Assembly (NCBI GenBank): GCA_022796475.1
Contig: JAAWIS010000003.1
Coordinates: forward strand, 23,305 to 87,304
DNA from: Lachnospiraceae bacterium
Lineage (GTDB): Bacteria; Bacillota; Clostridia; Lachnospirales; Lachnospiraceae
DNA: 64,000 nucleotides
Reading direction: 5' to 3'
Of the stretch, positions 36,976 through 44,766 are shown one piece after another; the stretch's first letter is position 1; each line of letters opens with the position of its first letter. The position numbers and the translations under genes were made by a program. The notes under the pieces are model-generated. The model was given only the letters and a program-made list of their open reading frames with translations, was not told the origin of the DNA and made no database searches.

Positions 36976-37980
36976 TTATCTTCCTTTCCTCTGCCGTATC
37001 TGTTTTACTGCATATTTTCCGTTCTTCCTTGCCTCATAAGGCGTCATTCCAAACTGCTGCTGAAACCGTTTGTAGAAAAAATTCTGGTTCTCATATCCTA
37101 CTTCCAGGGCAATCTCACTGACTGGCTTAGCCGTCTGGCACAACAGGCCAAATGCCTTTTCCATCCTCTGCCTGGCCTGCATTTCTTTAAAATTCAGCCC
37201 TGTATATTTTTTAATCAGCCGGCTTAATGCTGACGTAGAATAGCCAATCCGCCCTGCCAGTTCCCCTAAAGTTCCTGTCTGGTATTCCTCCTGAATATAC
37301 TGCTTTACCGCCATAATCAGCATATTGGCATTCTCATCTTTCGATGGAACCTGTACCTTTTCCGCCATATTCACCAAATATAAAAACAAAAGGCCAATGG
37401 TAGCCTGATGGATATGTCCCAAATTGTACTGCTTATGAGTCATGGAAAAAATAATATTATCGATTAAATTTTGAATGCAGCAGTCATCTGCCGCAGGAAA
37501 GTACAAATATTGAGCGGCGCTTTCCTTCTGCTGAAGAATATTCATCATAAAATCCGCCAGGATATTGCCTTCTCCCACCATCTGCTTTACCTGTTTGAAA
37601 AACTCCGGCATAATAATAAAATTAACAGCAAGATCACTTTCTTTGCAGGCCAAAATCTCATGCTGCACATACTGGTTCATCAAAAGCATTTCGCCTGTAT
37701 AAATCGTAAGCTTCTCTCCCTGTACTCTGTGGGTGACAGAACCGGAAACCACATAGAAAAATTCCACATAATTATGGGTATGAGGCGGAAAATCAATAAA
37801 ACGGGTATGTTTGCGAATCGTAATCATCTTATCCGGATCCAGAAGTTTTTCGTGCTCTACAATAAACCGGAACGGATCCGGCTTTCCATAGATCCCCCGC
37901 TCCACCTCCTGCCTGCCATCTAAGATGGCCTGCTCCTCCGGCGTAATTCGTTTCAATCGGTTTATTTCTTCTATATTCAT
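36976..37980 (-). CDS. AraC-family regulator with cupin domain, probable rhamnose operon regulator
   Basis: 334 residues starting MNIEEINRLKRITPEEQAIL. N-terminal sugar-sensing cupin part (IDFPPHTHNYVEFFYVVSGSVTHRVQGE near 62-90) and a C-terminal double helix-turn-helix: GTLGELAGRIGYSTSALSRLIKKY (about 240-262) and PVSEIALEVGYENQNFFYKRFQQQFGMTPYEARK (about 290-322). AAGGGCGTTAT precedes the ATG at 37980; the longer frame to 38214 is unsupported. It is divergent from rhaB with a 582-bp gap, so control of rhaBADM is the natural reading (inference). Confidence 0.88.
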   Translation of the reverse strand: MNIEEINRLKRITPEEQAILDGRQEVERGIYGKPDPFRFIVEHEKLLDPDKMITIRKHTRFIDFPPHTHNYVEFFYVVSGSVTHRVQGEKLTIYTGEMLLMNQYVQHEILACKESDLAVNFIIMPEFFKQVKQMVGEGNILADFMMNILQQKESAAQYLYFPAADDCCIQNLIDNIIFSMTHKQYNLGHIHQATIGLLFLYLVNMAEKVQVPSKDENANMLIMAVKQYIQEEYQTGTLGELAGRIGYSTSALSRLIKKYTGLNFKEMQARQRMEKAFGLLCQTAKPVSEIALEVGYENQNFFYKRFQQQFGMTPYEARKNGKYAVKQIRQRKGR

Positions 37981-38214
37981 ATAACGCCCTTCCCCCTGAT
38001 GATCCAAGCCGAAATGCTGTATCCGGCAAAAAACAATGATAAAGCACATTCCAGGTCTAACTATACTATAAATTTCCGGAAAAGAAAAGTATGGAAAAGC
38101 AAGGAAACAGCCCATAAAAGGACTCCAACATGTATGAAAGCGGTTCCTGTGAACCCTCCGGGGATGTGCAGAAAACGGATATGGAAGATGTCGCTTCGCC
38201 ACTCGTTTTCCCAC

Positions 38215-38311
38215 GGGGCTGTCGCATTAAGAAAGATGATACAAGATAAGCTAGTTTGAAACACCCTTCCATACTATATCTTGTATATGTTTTACTTAGT
38301 GCGACAGCCCC
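38215..38311. mobile_element. MITE-like element, 97 bp
   Basis: The terminal inverted repeats GGGGCTGTCGCATTAAG (38215-38231) and CTTAGTGCGACAGCCCC (38295-38311) differ at one base. The inner ATACAAGATA at the left also matches the complement at the right (TATCTTGTAT). There is no transposase inside; the ends look like those of transposase-encoding insertion sequences, so it is probably a non-autonomous copy. I did not see a clear target duplication. It lies in the control region of the rha operon. Confidence 0.7.
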
Positions 38312-38323
38312 TTCATAATAACA

Positions 38324-38355
38324 AAAAATGTCAGTCCCTGCGGCAAAAAGTGTCA
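38324..38355 (+). promoter_or_regulatory. Candidate AraC-type operator (two direct repeats)
   Basis: AAAAATGTCA (38324-38333) and AAAAGTGTCA (38346-38355) are repeated in the same orientation with starts 22 bp apart, two helical turns, as expected for AraC/RhaS-type half-sites. They lie about 210 bp before rhaB, right beside the MITE-like element. Confidence 0.4.
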
Positions 38356-38466
38356 TTTTTTATTTTCTTTCGTTCCGTTATATTGTAATTATCAGCATAA
38401 CCGTAAAAATTCCGGCCGGCTGCTGTCTGTAACAGTAAGAGTGTCAGCAATTTACCGGCAAAAGCC

Positions 38467-38477
38467 AAAACGGTTTT
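38467..38477. promoter_or_regulatory. Short palindrome AAAACGGTTTT, possible catabolite-repression-type operator
   Basis: A perfect 11-bp palindrome with a central G, about 85 bp before rhaB. It is similar in style to LacI/CcpA operators but departs from the cre consensus at several positions, so this is a weak call. Confidence 0.25.
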
Positions 38478-38562
38478 CACAGTTATCTCCCTCAGCAAAC
38501 AAGGGCTGCAGGCCTTTTATTCACTGAGGACAGGATCCGATAAGGAAAGGTGGTAATTGATC

Positions 38563-40077
38563 ATGACCTATTATTTAGCAGTAGATATTGGCGCCTCCTC
38601 TGGCAGGCACATCCTTGGCCATGTAATGGAGGGGAAAATTATCCTGGAAGAAATCTACCGGTTTGACAACCTGCAGATCCGGAAAAACGGCCATGACTGC
38701 TGGAATGTAAACGAGCTTTTCAGCCATATCATAATGGGAATGAAGGCCTGCCAGAAAGCCGGGAAAATCCCTTCCTTTCTGGCAGTCGATACCTGGGGAG
38801 TGGATTTTGTTCTGCTGGACAATAACGATACAATAATCGGTGATGCCGTAGCTTACCGTGACAGCAGAACCCAGGGTATGGACAAACTGGTAGCCGAAAC
38901 AATCTCCGCTGAAACATTATATCAGCAGACAGGAACCCAAAAACAGCTCTTCAACACCATTTACCAATTGGCTGCTCTTAAAAACCAGTGCCCGCAGCTT
39001 CTTGAGCAGGCAGAAAGCCTGTTAATGATTCCGGACTATTTCCATTTTCTGCTCACCGGCGTAAAAAAGCAGGAATACACCAACGCCACTACCAGCGGCC
39101 TGGTCAATGCCTGCAAGAAAGAGTGGGATCTTTCCCTTATCGATGCCTTGGGCCTGCCCAGGAAGCTTTTTGACAAATTATCTATGCCAGGGACAGTTGT
39201 CGGCAGCTTAAAACCAGAAATCTGCAAAGAGGCGGGCTTTTGCTGCCAGGTGATTCTTCCGGCTACCCACGACACCGGAAGCGCCTTCCTGGCTGTACCT
39301 GCAAAAGATAATCAGGCTGTATACCTTTCCAGCGGAACCTGGTCCCTTTTAGGCACAGAAACAGCAAATCCTATTACTACTGAAGAAAGCCGCAGGGCGA
39401 ATTTTACCAACGAAGGCGGCTACCATTACCGCTTCCGCTACTTAAAAAATATCATGGGGCTTTGGATGCTGCAGAGCATCCGCCGGGAAATAAACGGTGT
39501 AGACTATGTGGCAGGAAAAGAAGGGCCTGGCAAAGAATCCAGCCAGACAGGAAACTCCCCTTCAGGCCGGGAACTTCACACAAATCAGTCAGAAGGGGCC
39601 AATTCTGCTAAAATCACCTTTCCGGATATGATTGCCCTGGCAAAGGAAAGGGAGTCCTTCTCTTCCGTGGTTGATGTAGACAATCCTTGTTTCCTGTCGC
39701 CAGACAGCATGAGGGCAGAAATAAAAGCATACTGCGCCCGCACGAACCAGCCTGTTCCCCAGACATTAGGAGAAGTGGTTCAGTGCGTTTATAAAAGCCT
39801 TACCAGGCGCTATGCCGAAAGCATCCGGAAACTGGAACGCTTAACTGGAAATTGCTACACCAGCATTAATATAGTAGGAGGCGGCTGCCAGGATTCCTAC
39901 TTAAATAAAAAGATAGCCCAGGCAACCGGCCTTACCGTATATGCGGGGCCGGTGGAAGGAACTGCTCTTGGCAATCTAATCGTTCAAATGCTTCATGCAG
40001 GAGAATTTTCCGATTTGCAGCAGGCCAGAAATGCAATTAAGCAAAGTTTTGAAATCAGGAGGTATGATCATGAGTAA
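38563..40077 (+). CDS. rhaB: Rhamnulokinase
   Basis: Phosphorylates L-rhamnulose to L-rhamnulose 1-phosphate with ATP (FGGY kinase). 504 residues starting MTYYLAVDIGASSGRHILGHV. FGGY features: phosphate-1 motif DIGASSGR (8-15), AVDTWGVDFVLLD (about 72), ATHDTGSAFLAVP (adenosine/sugar region, about 232) and VGGGCQDSYLNKKIAQATG (about 442). A hydrophilic stretch (nt 39511-39612, about 34 residues rich in G/S/E/N/K) is inserted after NGVDYVA and is not part of the common core. The ATG at 38563 is preferred over the TTG at 38557; GGTGG lies 9 nt upstream. First gene of the rha operon. Confidence 0.93.
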   Translation: MTYYLAVDIGASSGRHILGHVMEGKIILEEIYRFDNLQIRKNGHDCWNVNELFSHIIMGMKACQKAGKIPSFLAVDTWGVDFVLLDNNDTIIGDAVAYRDSRTQGMDKLVAETISAETLYQQTGTQKQLFNTIYQLAALKNQCPQLLEQAESLLMIPDYFHFLLTGVKKQEYTNATTSGLVNACKKEWDLSLIDALGLPRKLFDKLSMPGTVVGSLKPEICKEAGFCCQVILPATHDTGSAFLAVPAKDNQAVYLSSGTWSLLGTETANPITTEESRRANFTNEGGYHYRFRYLKNIMGLWMLQSIRREINGVDYVAGKEGPGKESSQTGNSPSGRELHTNQSEGANSAKITFPDMIALAKERESFSSVVDVDNPCFLSPDSMRAEIKAYCARTNQPVPQTLGEVVQCVYKSLTRRYAESIRKLERLTGNCYTSINIVGGGCQDSYLNKKIAQATGLTVYAGPVEGTALGNLIVQMLHAGEFSDLQQARNAIKQSFEIRRYDHE

Positions 40078-41323
40078 TTACGAATACGCGAAAACAAGCT
40101 ACGCAAAATCAGGCGTAGATACAGAGCAGGCTATGGCCACTTTAAGAGCTGTTCCTGTGTCCCTTCACTGCTGGCAGGGCGATGATGTGCTTGGTTTTGA
40201 CCAGAAAGGAGCAGGCCTTACAGGCGGAATCCAGACCACTGGCAATTATCCTGGGCGGGCATCCACCCCGGCACAGCTTATGGCTGATCTGGATCAGGCC
40301 CTTTCTCTCTGTCCCGGCACTAAAAAAATTAATCTCCATGCATCCTATGGAATCTTTGAAGATGGCAAATGGGTTGACCGGGATCAGATTGAACCGAAAC
40401 ATTTTTCCAAATGGGTTCAGTTTTGCAAAGAGAGAGGCCTGGGAGCTGATTTTAACCCCACCTTTTTCGGCCATCCTAAATGTGATCCTCTAACCCTTTC
40501 CAGCCCTGACGAAAAAACCCGGAAATTCTGGATCGATCACGGCAAAGCCTGTATCCGGATTTCCCAGTATCTGGCAGATGAACTGGGGCAGCCCTGCGTG
40601 ATGAATATCTGGACTGGAGATGGATTTAAGGATATTCCGGCAGACCGCAAGGGCCCCAGGGAACGCTACCGGGATTCTATTGACCAGATTTTATCGGAAC
40701 CCTACGATTTTACTAAAGTAAAACCTTGTGTTGAGTCTAAAGTATTTGGTATCGGCGTAGAAGCCTTTACAGCGGGAAGCAGCGAATTCTCCCTCCTTTA
40801 TGCAGCCATGAACCGTGATAAATGCATACCTTTAATGGACAACGGCCATTACCATCCCACAGAAGCAGTTTCTGACAAGATCCCGGCTCTGCTGGCATTT
40901 TTCCCAGAAATTGCCCTTCACATTACCCGCCCTATCCGCTGGGATTCCGATCATGTAGTGCTGTTTGATGATGAAACAAAGGAAATCTGCAAAGAAATTG
41001 TCCGCTGCGGCGGTTTGAACGGTTCTGTCAACATAGCGCTGGACTATTTTGATGCTTCCATTAACCGGATTGCTGCCTGGGCTGTCGGCTACCGCAACCT
41101 GCAGAAAGCTTTGCTGTCTGCGCTGCTGACTCCCCATGAAGACTTGAAACAGCTTCAGGATGAAAGCAGCTTTACAGAACTGATGATTCGCCAGGAAGAA
41201 CTAAAAACTATGCCTTTTGGCATCGTATGGGATGAATACTGCCGCCGCTGCGGCGTACCGGCAGATGGGGAATGGTTTTGTGAAGTAAAAAAATATGAAG
41301 CCCAGATTCTGGAAAATCGTTAA
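40070..41323 (+). CDS. rhaA: L-rhamnose isomerase
   Basis: Interconverts L-rhamnose and L-rhamnulose, the first step of the pathway; a Mn2+/Zn2+ TIM-barrel enzyme. 417 residues, the usual length (E. coli 419). Start MSNYEYAKTSYAKSGVD; family sequence PVSLHCWQGDDVLGF (about 28), GADFNPTFFGHPKC (about 125), SEFSLLYAAMNRDKC, LMDNGHYHPTE (metal ligands, about 255), and RPIRWDSDHVV (about 290). AGGAGG lies inside the end of rhaB with 7-nt spacing to the ATG; the 8-nt overlap with rhaB means coupled translation. Confidence 0.95.
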   Translation: MSNYEYAKTSYAKSGVDTEQAMATLRAVPVSLHCWQGDDVLGFDQKGAGLTGGIQTTGNYPGRASTPAQLMADLDQALSLCPGTKKINLHASYGIFEDGKWVDRDQIEPKHFSKWVQFCKERGLGADFNPTFFGHPKCDPLTLSSPDEKTRKFWIDHGKACIRISQYLADELGQPCVMNIWTGDGFKDIPADRKGPRERYRDSIDQILSEPYDFTKVKPCVESKVFGIGVEAFTAGSSEFSLLYAAMNRDKCIPLMDNGHYHPTEAVSDKIPALLAFFPEIALHITRPIRWDSDHVVLFDDETKEICKEIVRCGGLNGSVNIALDYFDASINRIAAWAVGYRNLQKALLSALLTPHEDLKQLQDESSFTELMIRQEELKTMPFGIVWDEYCRRCGVPADGEWFCEVKKYEAQILENR

Positions 41324-41406
41324 CTGCTTCGCTGGAGGGCAAAACTGCCAAAGCAAAACAGGACAAAAACTATGGATAACTAATAAAGAAAGGGTTGGAA
41401 TCAAAG

Positions 41407-42234
41407 ATGAATGTATTAGAAACGTCAGTAATGCAGGGATTTATACGGATGGCAGACGACGGATGGCAGCAGGGCTGGCATGAGCGAAACGGCGGAAACT
41501 TAACCTACCGGATGAAGCCAGAAGAAGTAGAACAAATAAGGGAGGAACTTCAGGATAATCAGCCCTGGCAGGATATCGGCGCTTCTGTTCCGGGACTTTC
41601 CGGGGAATATTTTATCGTAACAGGTTCCGGGAAATATTTCCGCAATATTTCCCTGTTTCCGGAGGATTCCTGCGCTATTATTGAGATTGATAAAGCAGGG
41701 GAACGCTTCCGCATCTGTTGGGGGCTTGCCGGCGGAGGACGGCCAACCTCAGAGCTTCCCTCTCATTTGATGAATCATGAAGTTAAGAAAGCTCTTACTG
41801 GCGGAAAGCACCGTGTCATCTACCATGCACATCCTGCAAATACCATTGCCTTAACCTTTGTTCTCCCACTGGAAGACCAGGCATTTACCCGGGAACTTTG
41901 GGAAATGGCTACAGAATGCCCCGTAGTATTTCCCGATGGGATTGGTGTCGTTCCCTGGATGGTTCCAGGCGGACGTGACATTGCCGTGGAAACTTCCAAG
42001 CTGATGAAACAATACGATGTGGCTGTTTGGGCACACCATGGCCTGTTCTGTTCCGGGGAAGACTTTGATTTAACGTTCGGCCTTATGCACACCGTGGAAA
42101 AATCTGCCCAAATCCTGGTAAAAGTCCTGTCTATGACAGGAAGCAAACGCCAGACCATCCAGCCTGATGAGTTCCGCTCCCTGGCAAAGGACTTCCATGT
42201 AACACTTCCGGAAAAATTCTTATATGAAAAGTAG
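41407..42234 (+). CDS. rhaD: Rhamnulose-1-phosphate aldolase
   Basis: Class II, zinc-dependent aldolase that splits L-rhamnulose 1-phosphate into dihydroxyacetone phosphate and L-lactaldehyde. 275 residues, the usual family length. Seen: WHERNGGNLTYR (about 24-35, phosphate site), TGSGKYFRNI (about 76), YHAHPANTIALTFVLP (zinc ligands HxH, about 139) and WAHHGLFCSG (third zinc His region, about 208). ATG at 41407 is used; the in-frame TTG at 41395 is less likely. An 83-bp gap follows rhaA. A promoter-like -10 lies just after its stop. Confidence 0.94.
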   Translation: MNVLETSVMQGFIRMADDGWQQGWHERNGGNLTYRMKPEEVEQIREELQDNQPWQDIGASVPGLSGEYFIVTGSGKYFRNISLFPEDSCAIIEIDKAGERFRICWGLAGGGRPTSELPSHLMNHEVKKALTGGKHRVIYHAHPANTIALTFVLPLEDQAFTRELWEMATECPVVFPDGIGVVPWMVPGGRDIAVETSKLMKQYDVAVWAHHGLFCSGEDFDLTFGLMHTVEKSAQILVKVLSMTGSKRQTIQPDEFRSLAKDFHVTLPEKFLYEK

Positions 42235-42241
42235 GAAATTA

Positions 42242-42250
42242 TGTTATAAT
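42242..42250 (+). promoter_or_regulatory. Extended -10 promoter upstream of rhaM
   Basis: TGTTATAAT (TATAAT at 42245-42250) begins 8 bp after the rhaD stop; no good -35 is present, as is common with extended -10 promoters. It would give rhaM a separate transcript with a leader of about 140 nt containing several GC-rich stems (GCAGC/GCTGC and CAGCGG/CCGCTG pairings between 42251 and 42350). Confidence 0.4.
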
Positions 42251-42397
42251 GCAGCGGCCTGAAAAGCTGCTAAGGTCCGCAGCGGGGAGGCATATCACAA
42301 CGTCACCGCGCTCTCGCTGCTGAACAACTGATACAGTTAGTACACCGCTGCACCTATACCGAATGATACTGTTAACCACGCAAAAGAAGAGGAAACT

Positions 42398-42715
42398 ATG
42401 GAACGATATGCATGGAAAGGCCGGATTCTTCCGGGAAAGCAGGAAGAGTATAAACGCCGCCACGATCAAATCTGGCCGGAAATGAAGCAGGTGCTTAAAA
42501 AGGCCGGGATTTGCCGATATAGCATCTGGATGGCTGGCGATGAGCTGTTTGGATATTATGAATGTGAAAAAGGAATCGCCTATGCATCTAAAATCCAGGC
42601 GGAAAGTGAAGTTGTGGCACAGTGGGATGAATATATGAAGGATATTCTGGTGATGGAAAAAGATCCCATTACCGGTGCGCAGCCTTTGCTGGAACAAGTA
42701 TTTTGGCTGGAATAA
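42398..42715 (+). CDS. rhaM: L-rhamnose mutarotase
   Basis: Interconverts the alpha and beta anomers of L-rhamnose so the isomerase receives the right form. 105 residues (E. coli RhaM is 104), starting MERYAWKGRILPGKQEEYKRRHDQIWPEM, with the active-site His in RRHDQIWPE (about 22) and YSIWM...FGYYEC (about 41-60), all typical. It lies 163 bp after rhaD and ends the operon before a long hairpin terminator. Confidence 0.93.
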   Translation: MERYAWKGRILPGKQEEYKRRHDQIWPEMKQVLKKAGICRYSIWMAGDELFGYYECEKGIAYASKIQAESEVVAQWDEYMKDILVMEKDPITGAQPLLEQVFWLE

Positions 42716-42805
42716 CTTAAAATAATGAAAGGTTGGCTGGTTCTGTTTTGCTCAGGAGCGGACAGAAACGAAGCAAAATGATAACAAAAGCGCCCCGTCC
42801 CGGAC

Positions 42806-42908
42806 AGAGGGCTGCTGCAAAATTCCACATTCCTGCAATATATAGCAGATATTATTTATCCAGGTTATATATTGTGTGGTTTTGGCCGTTTTGCAGCAGC
42901 TCTTTTTA
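42806..42908 (+). terminator. Long intrinsic terminator of the rha operon
   Basis: The arms GAGGGCTGCTGCAAAA (from 42806) and TTTTGCAGCAGCTC (to 42902) are separated by a long loop that itself folds (CCACA...CAATATATA with TATATATTG-TGTGG), and a T5 run follows (42903-42907). It is unusually large, about 100 nt, but has the stem-plus-T-run form. Confidence 0.75.
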
Positions 42909-43163
42909 TGTTTACCGATTATCCTCCATTTACCCTCTGTGAACACGGACTCTTTTTTCAGAAACCGGGCGGGATTTCATTCAGTAAATTGTCACAATTC
43001 TTAATTATTCCTTTCAAATTTTATCCGTCAAACCGATCCAGAAAGCTCTCTTCCCGTTTATAATCTTATCCAATAAGTACAATATAGTTTGAAATTTTCT
43101 AATTCATGTCAATCAAGAAGTAGATTTGATTTTTTGAATATGGTACAGTTTAGTTATAGAAAA

Positions 43164-43206
43164 TGCTTAAGCGCTTTCCAGTTTTTTCGGAAATACACTG
43201 TATAAT
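43164..43206 (+). promoter_or_regulatory. Promoter of the TRAP operon with overlapping palindromic operator
   Basis: TATAAT at 43201-43206 with no strong -35. Directly upstream, GCTTAAGCGCTTTCC (43165-43179) contains the perfect palindrome AAGCGCTT (43169-43176), similar to LacI-family/CcpA operator cores although not a full cre match. It covers roughly -35 to -45 relative to the expected start, so binding there should affect transcription. Confidence 0.4.
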
Positions 43207-43266
43207 CTGTATAAAAATACCATGGAATTTTATATAGATTGCAGAAAAGAAAAGGAGAATGGTAAA

Positions 43267-44289
43267 ATGAAACGTTGGAAAAAAACGCTTGGAATTGCTG
43301 TAAGTATTGCTGGCATCCTGATCGTTGGGGCAACCTTTTTTTCCGTAGCAGGAACCTCCGGAGAAAACACAATGGAAATTCGCCTGGCCCACAATCAGGC
43401 AGCCGGTTCCGAAATTGCAGATTCCATCGCAAAAATTGCTGAATTTGCTGCTGAAGATCCCAGTCAAAATCTTAAAGTTTCCATTTACGCAAGCGGCGTG
43501 TTAGGAACGGAAAAAGAGGAAATCGAGATGGTTCAGGCCGGTGTGCTGGATATGGCTAAGGTAAGCTCCAACACCCTTGGACAGTTTAAAGATGAGTACT
43601 CTATTTTCGCCGTACCTTATCTGTTCCAGAGCCAGGAGCACTACTATGACGCCTGTGAAAACAGCCAGAAGGTAAAAGAACTGTTTCAGTCCACAGCAGA
43701 CGACGGCTATATTGCCATTGGCTACTATGCCAACGGCTCCCGGAATTTTTATTTAAAAGAAGATATTCCCTGTACGGATCCTTCTGTATTAAAAGGGAAA
43801 AAAATCCGTTCTATGCCCAGTTCTACATCCATGGATATGATTGAGCTGATGGGCGGTTCCCCGGTTCCCATGGCCGGAGGAGAAACTTACAGCGCCCTCC
43901 AGCAAGGAATCGTAGATGGGGCTGAGAATACGGAATTAGTATTAACGGTAGACGGCCACGAAGATCTGGTCAAGGCTTATACTTACACAGAACATCAGTA
44001 TTCTCCTGATATTTATATTATCAGCACAAAAACCTGGAACCGGTTAACCGAGGGGCAGAAAAATCAGTTAGTTACTGCCATCCAGAAAGCCAATGATAAT
44101 TTTAAAAACCTTTACAACGGGATGATGGCTGAGGCGATTGAAGAAGCAAAAGAACACGGGGTTTCCATTTACCGTGATATTGATAAAACTGCCTTTATCC
44201 AGGCAGTCCAGCCTGTCCATGAAGCATACTGCGCCAAAGGCGACAGCTACCGGGCTCTGTATGAAGATATTCAGAAATATGCACAGTAG
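43267..44289 (+). CDS. TRAP transporter substrate-binding protein (DctP type)
   Basis: Extracellular receptor of a TRAP importer for a sugar acid or similar carboxylate. 340 residues: N-terminal signal/anchor helix (about 7-26) but no lipobox Cys. The DctP domain is intact: MEIRLAHNQAAGSEIADSI (about 38), the carboxylate-binding Arg in GKKIRSMPSS (about 178), and ALQQGIVDGAENTE (about 211). The start at 43267 has GGAG with 9-nt spacing. It is first in a three-gene operon with the two permease genes. Next to rha and GH105 genes, unsaturated uronate-rhamnose or galacturonate are reasonable substrates (inference). Confidence 0.9.
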   Translation: MKRWKKTLGIAVSIAGILIVGATFFSVAGTSGENTMEIRLAHNQAAGSEIADSIAKIAEFAAEDPSQNLKVSIYASGVLGTEKEEIEMVQAGVLDMAKVSSNTLGQFKDEYSIFAVPYLFQSQEHYYDACENSQKVKELFQSTADDGYIAIGYYANGSRNFYLKEDIPCTDPSVLKGKKIRSMPSSTSMDMIELMGGSPVPMAGGETYSALQQGIVDGAENTELVLTVDGHEDLVKAYTYTEHQYSPDIYIISTKTWNRLTEGQKNQLVTAIQKANDNFKNLYNGMMAEAIEEAKEHGVSIYRDIDKTAFIQAVQPVHEAYCAKGDSYRALYEDIQKYAQ

Positions 44290-44298
44290 GAGGATACC

Positions 44299-44766
44299 AT
44301 GAAAATATTGGATAAAATTTTGGAAACCGTATTAGGCCTGATGGTGGCCATAATGGTTCTTGGCTGCTTCTGGCAGGTATTTACCCGGTTTGTTTTAAAC
44401 AGTCCCAGCAAATACACGGAAGAACTTCTTCGTTATCTGTTAATCTGGATGACCATGATTGGCGTTCCTTACGCCTTTGGAAAGGGCCGCCATTTGTCCA
44501 TTAACCTGGTAACCAGGGGTTTTGGGGAAAAAGCTTCCCTGATAACGAAAACAGGGATTGAGATCCTGGTTCTGTTCTTAAGCATTTTTGTTATGGTTGC
44601 AGGAGGTTTTATGGTAACCATGAACTCTGCCGGGCAGATCTCTCCGGCCCTGCATATGCCTATGGAACTTTACTACGCCTGTGTGCCAATCGGCGGCGTG
44701 CTGATGGCTCTTTATGGGCTAAACCATCTGATTACATACTCCAAACAGTGGAAGGAGGCAAAATAA
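44299..44766 (+). CDS. TRAP transporter small permease (DctQ type)
   Basis: 155 residues with four transmembrane helices; stabilises the large permease. Seen: MVLGCFWQVFTRFVLNSPSKYTEELLRYLLIWMTMIG near 20-50, the standard DctQ signature (helix 1 and helix 2 flanking W/E/E), and GKGRHLSINL near 55. Starts 10 bp after the receptor gene with AGGAGGATACC upstream. Confidence 0.92.
   Translation: MKILDKILETVLGLMVAIMVLGCFWQVFTRFVLNSPSKYTEELLRYLLIWMTMIGVPYAFGKGRHLSINLVTRGFGEKASLITKTGIEILVLFLSIFVMVAGGFMVTMNSAGQISPALHMPMELYYACVPIGGVLMALYGLNHLITYSKQWKEAK

Larger units (their letters stand above)
37981..38562. other. Divergent control region between the AraC regulator and rhaB (582 bp)
   Basis: Holds a MITE-like element at 38215-38311, a direct-repeat pair at 38324-38355 with AraC-operator spacing, and a short palindrome AAAACGGTTTT (38467-38477). 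The sequence 38356-38400 is AT-rich (a TATATT-like -10 without a good -35), consistent with an activator-dependent promoter for rhaB. Overlapping short frames (37999-38264) lack ribosome binding sites. Confidence 0.5.
42716..43266. other. Intergenic region between rhaM and the TRAP operon (551 bp)
   Basis: Holds the rha terminator (42806-42908), then about 250 bp of AT-rich sequence without a gene, then the TRAP operon promoter with a palindromic operator candidate (43164-43206). Confidence 0.6.

Noticed and set aside
37999..38356. Several short frames across the MITE-like element
   Set aside because: They run through inverted repeats and have no ribosome binding sites; no transposase sequence is present.
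42242..42397. Considered a tRNA or known riboswitch in the rhaM leader because of GC-rich stems
   Set aside because: No cloverleaf, T-loop (GGTTCRA) or known aptamer core could be recognised; kept only as a possible structured leader.
42239..42697. 152-residue antisense frame covering rhaM
   Set aside because: rhaM is a clear family member on the plus strand; the antisense frame has no such support.
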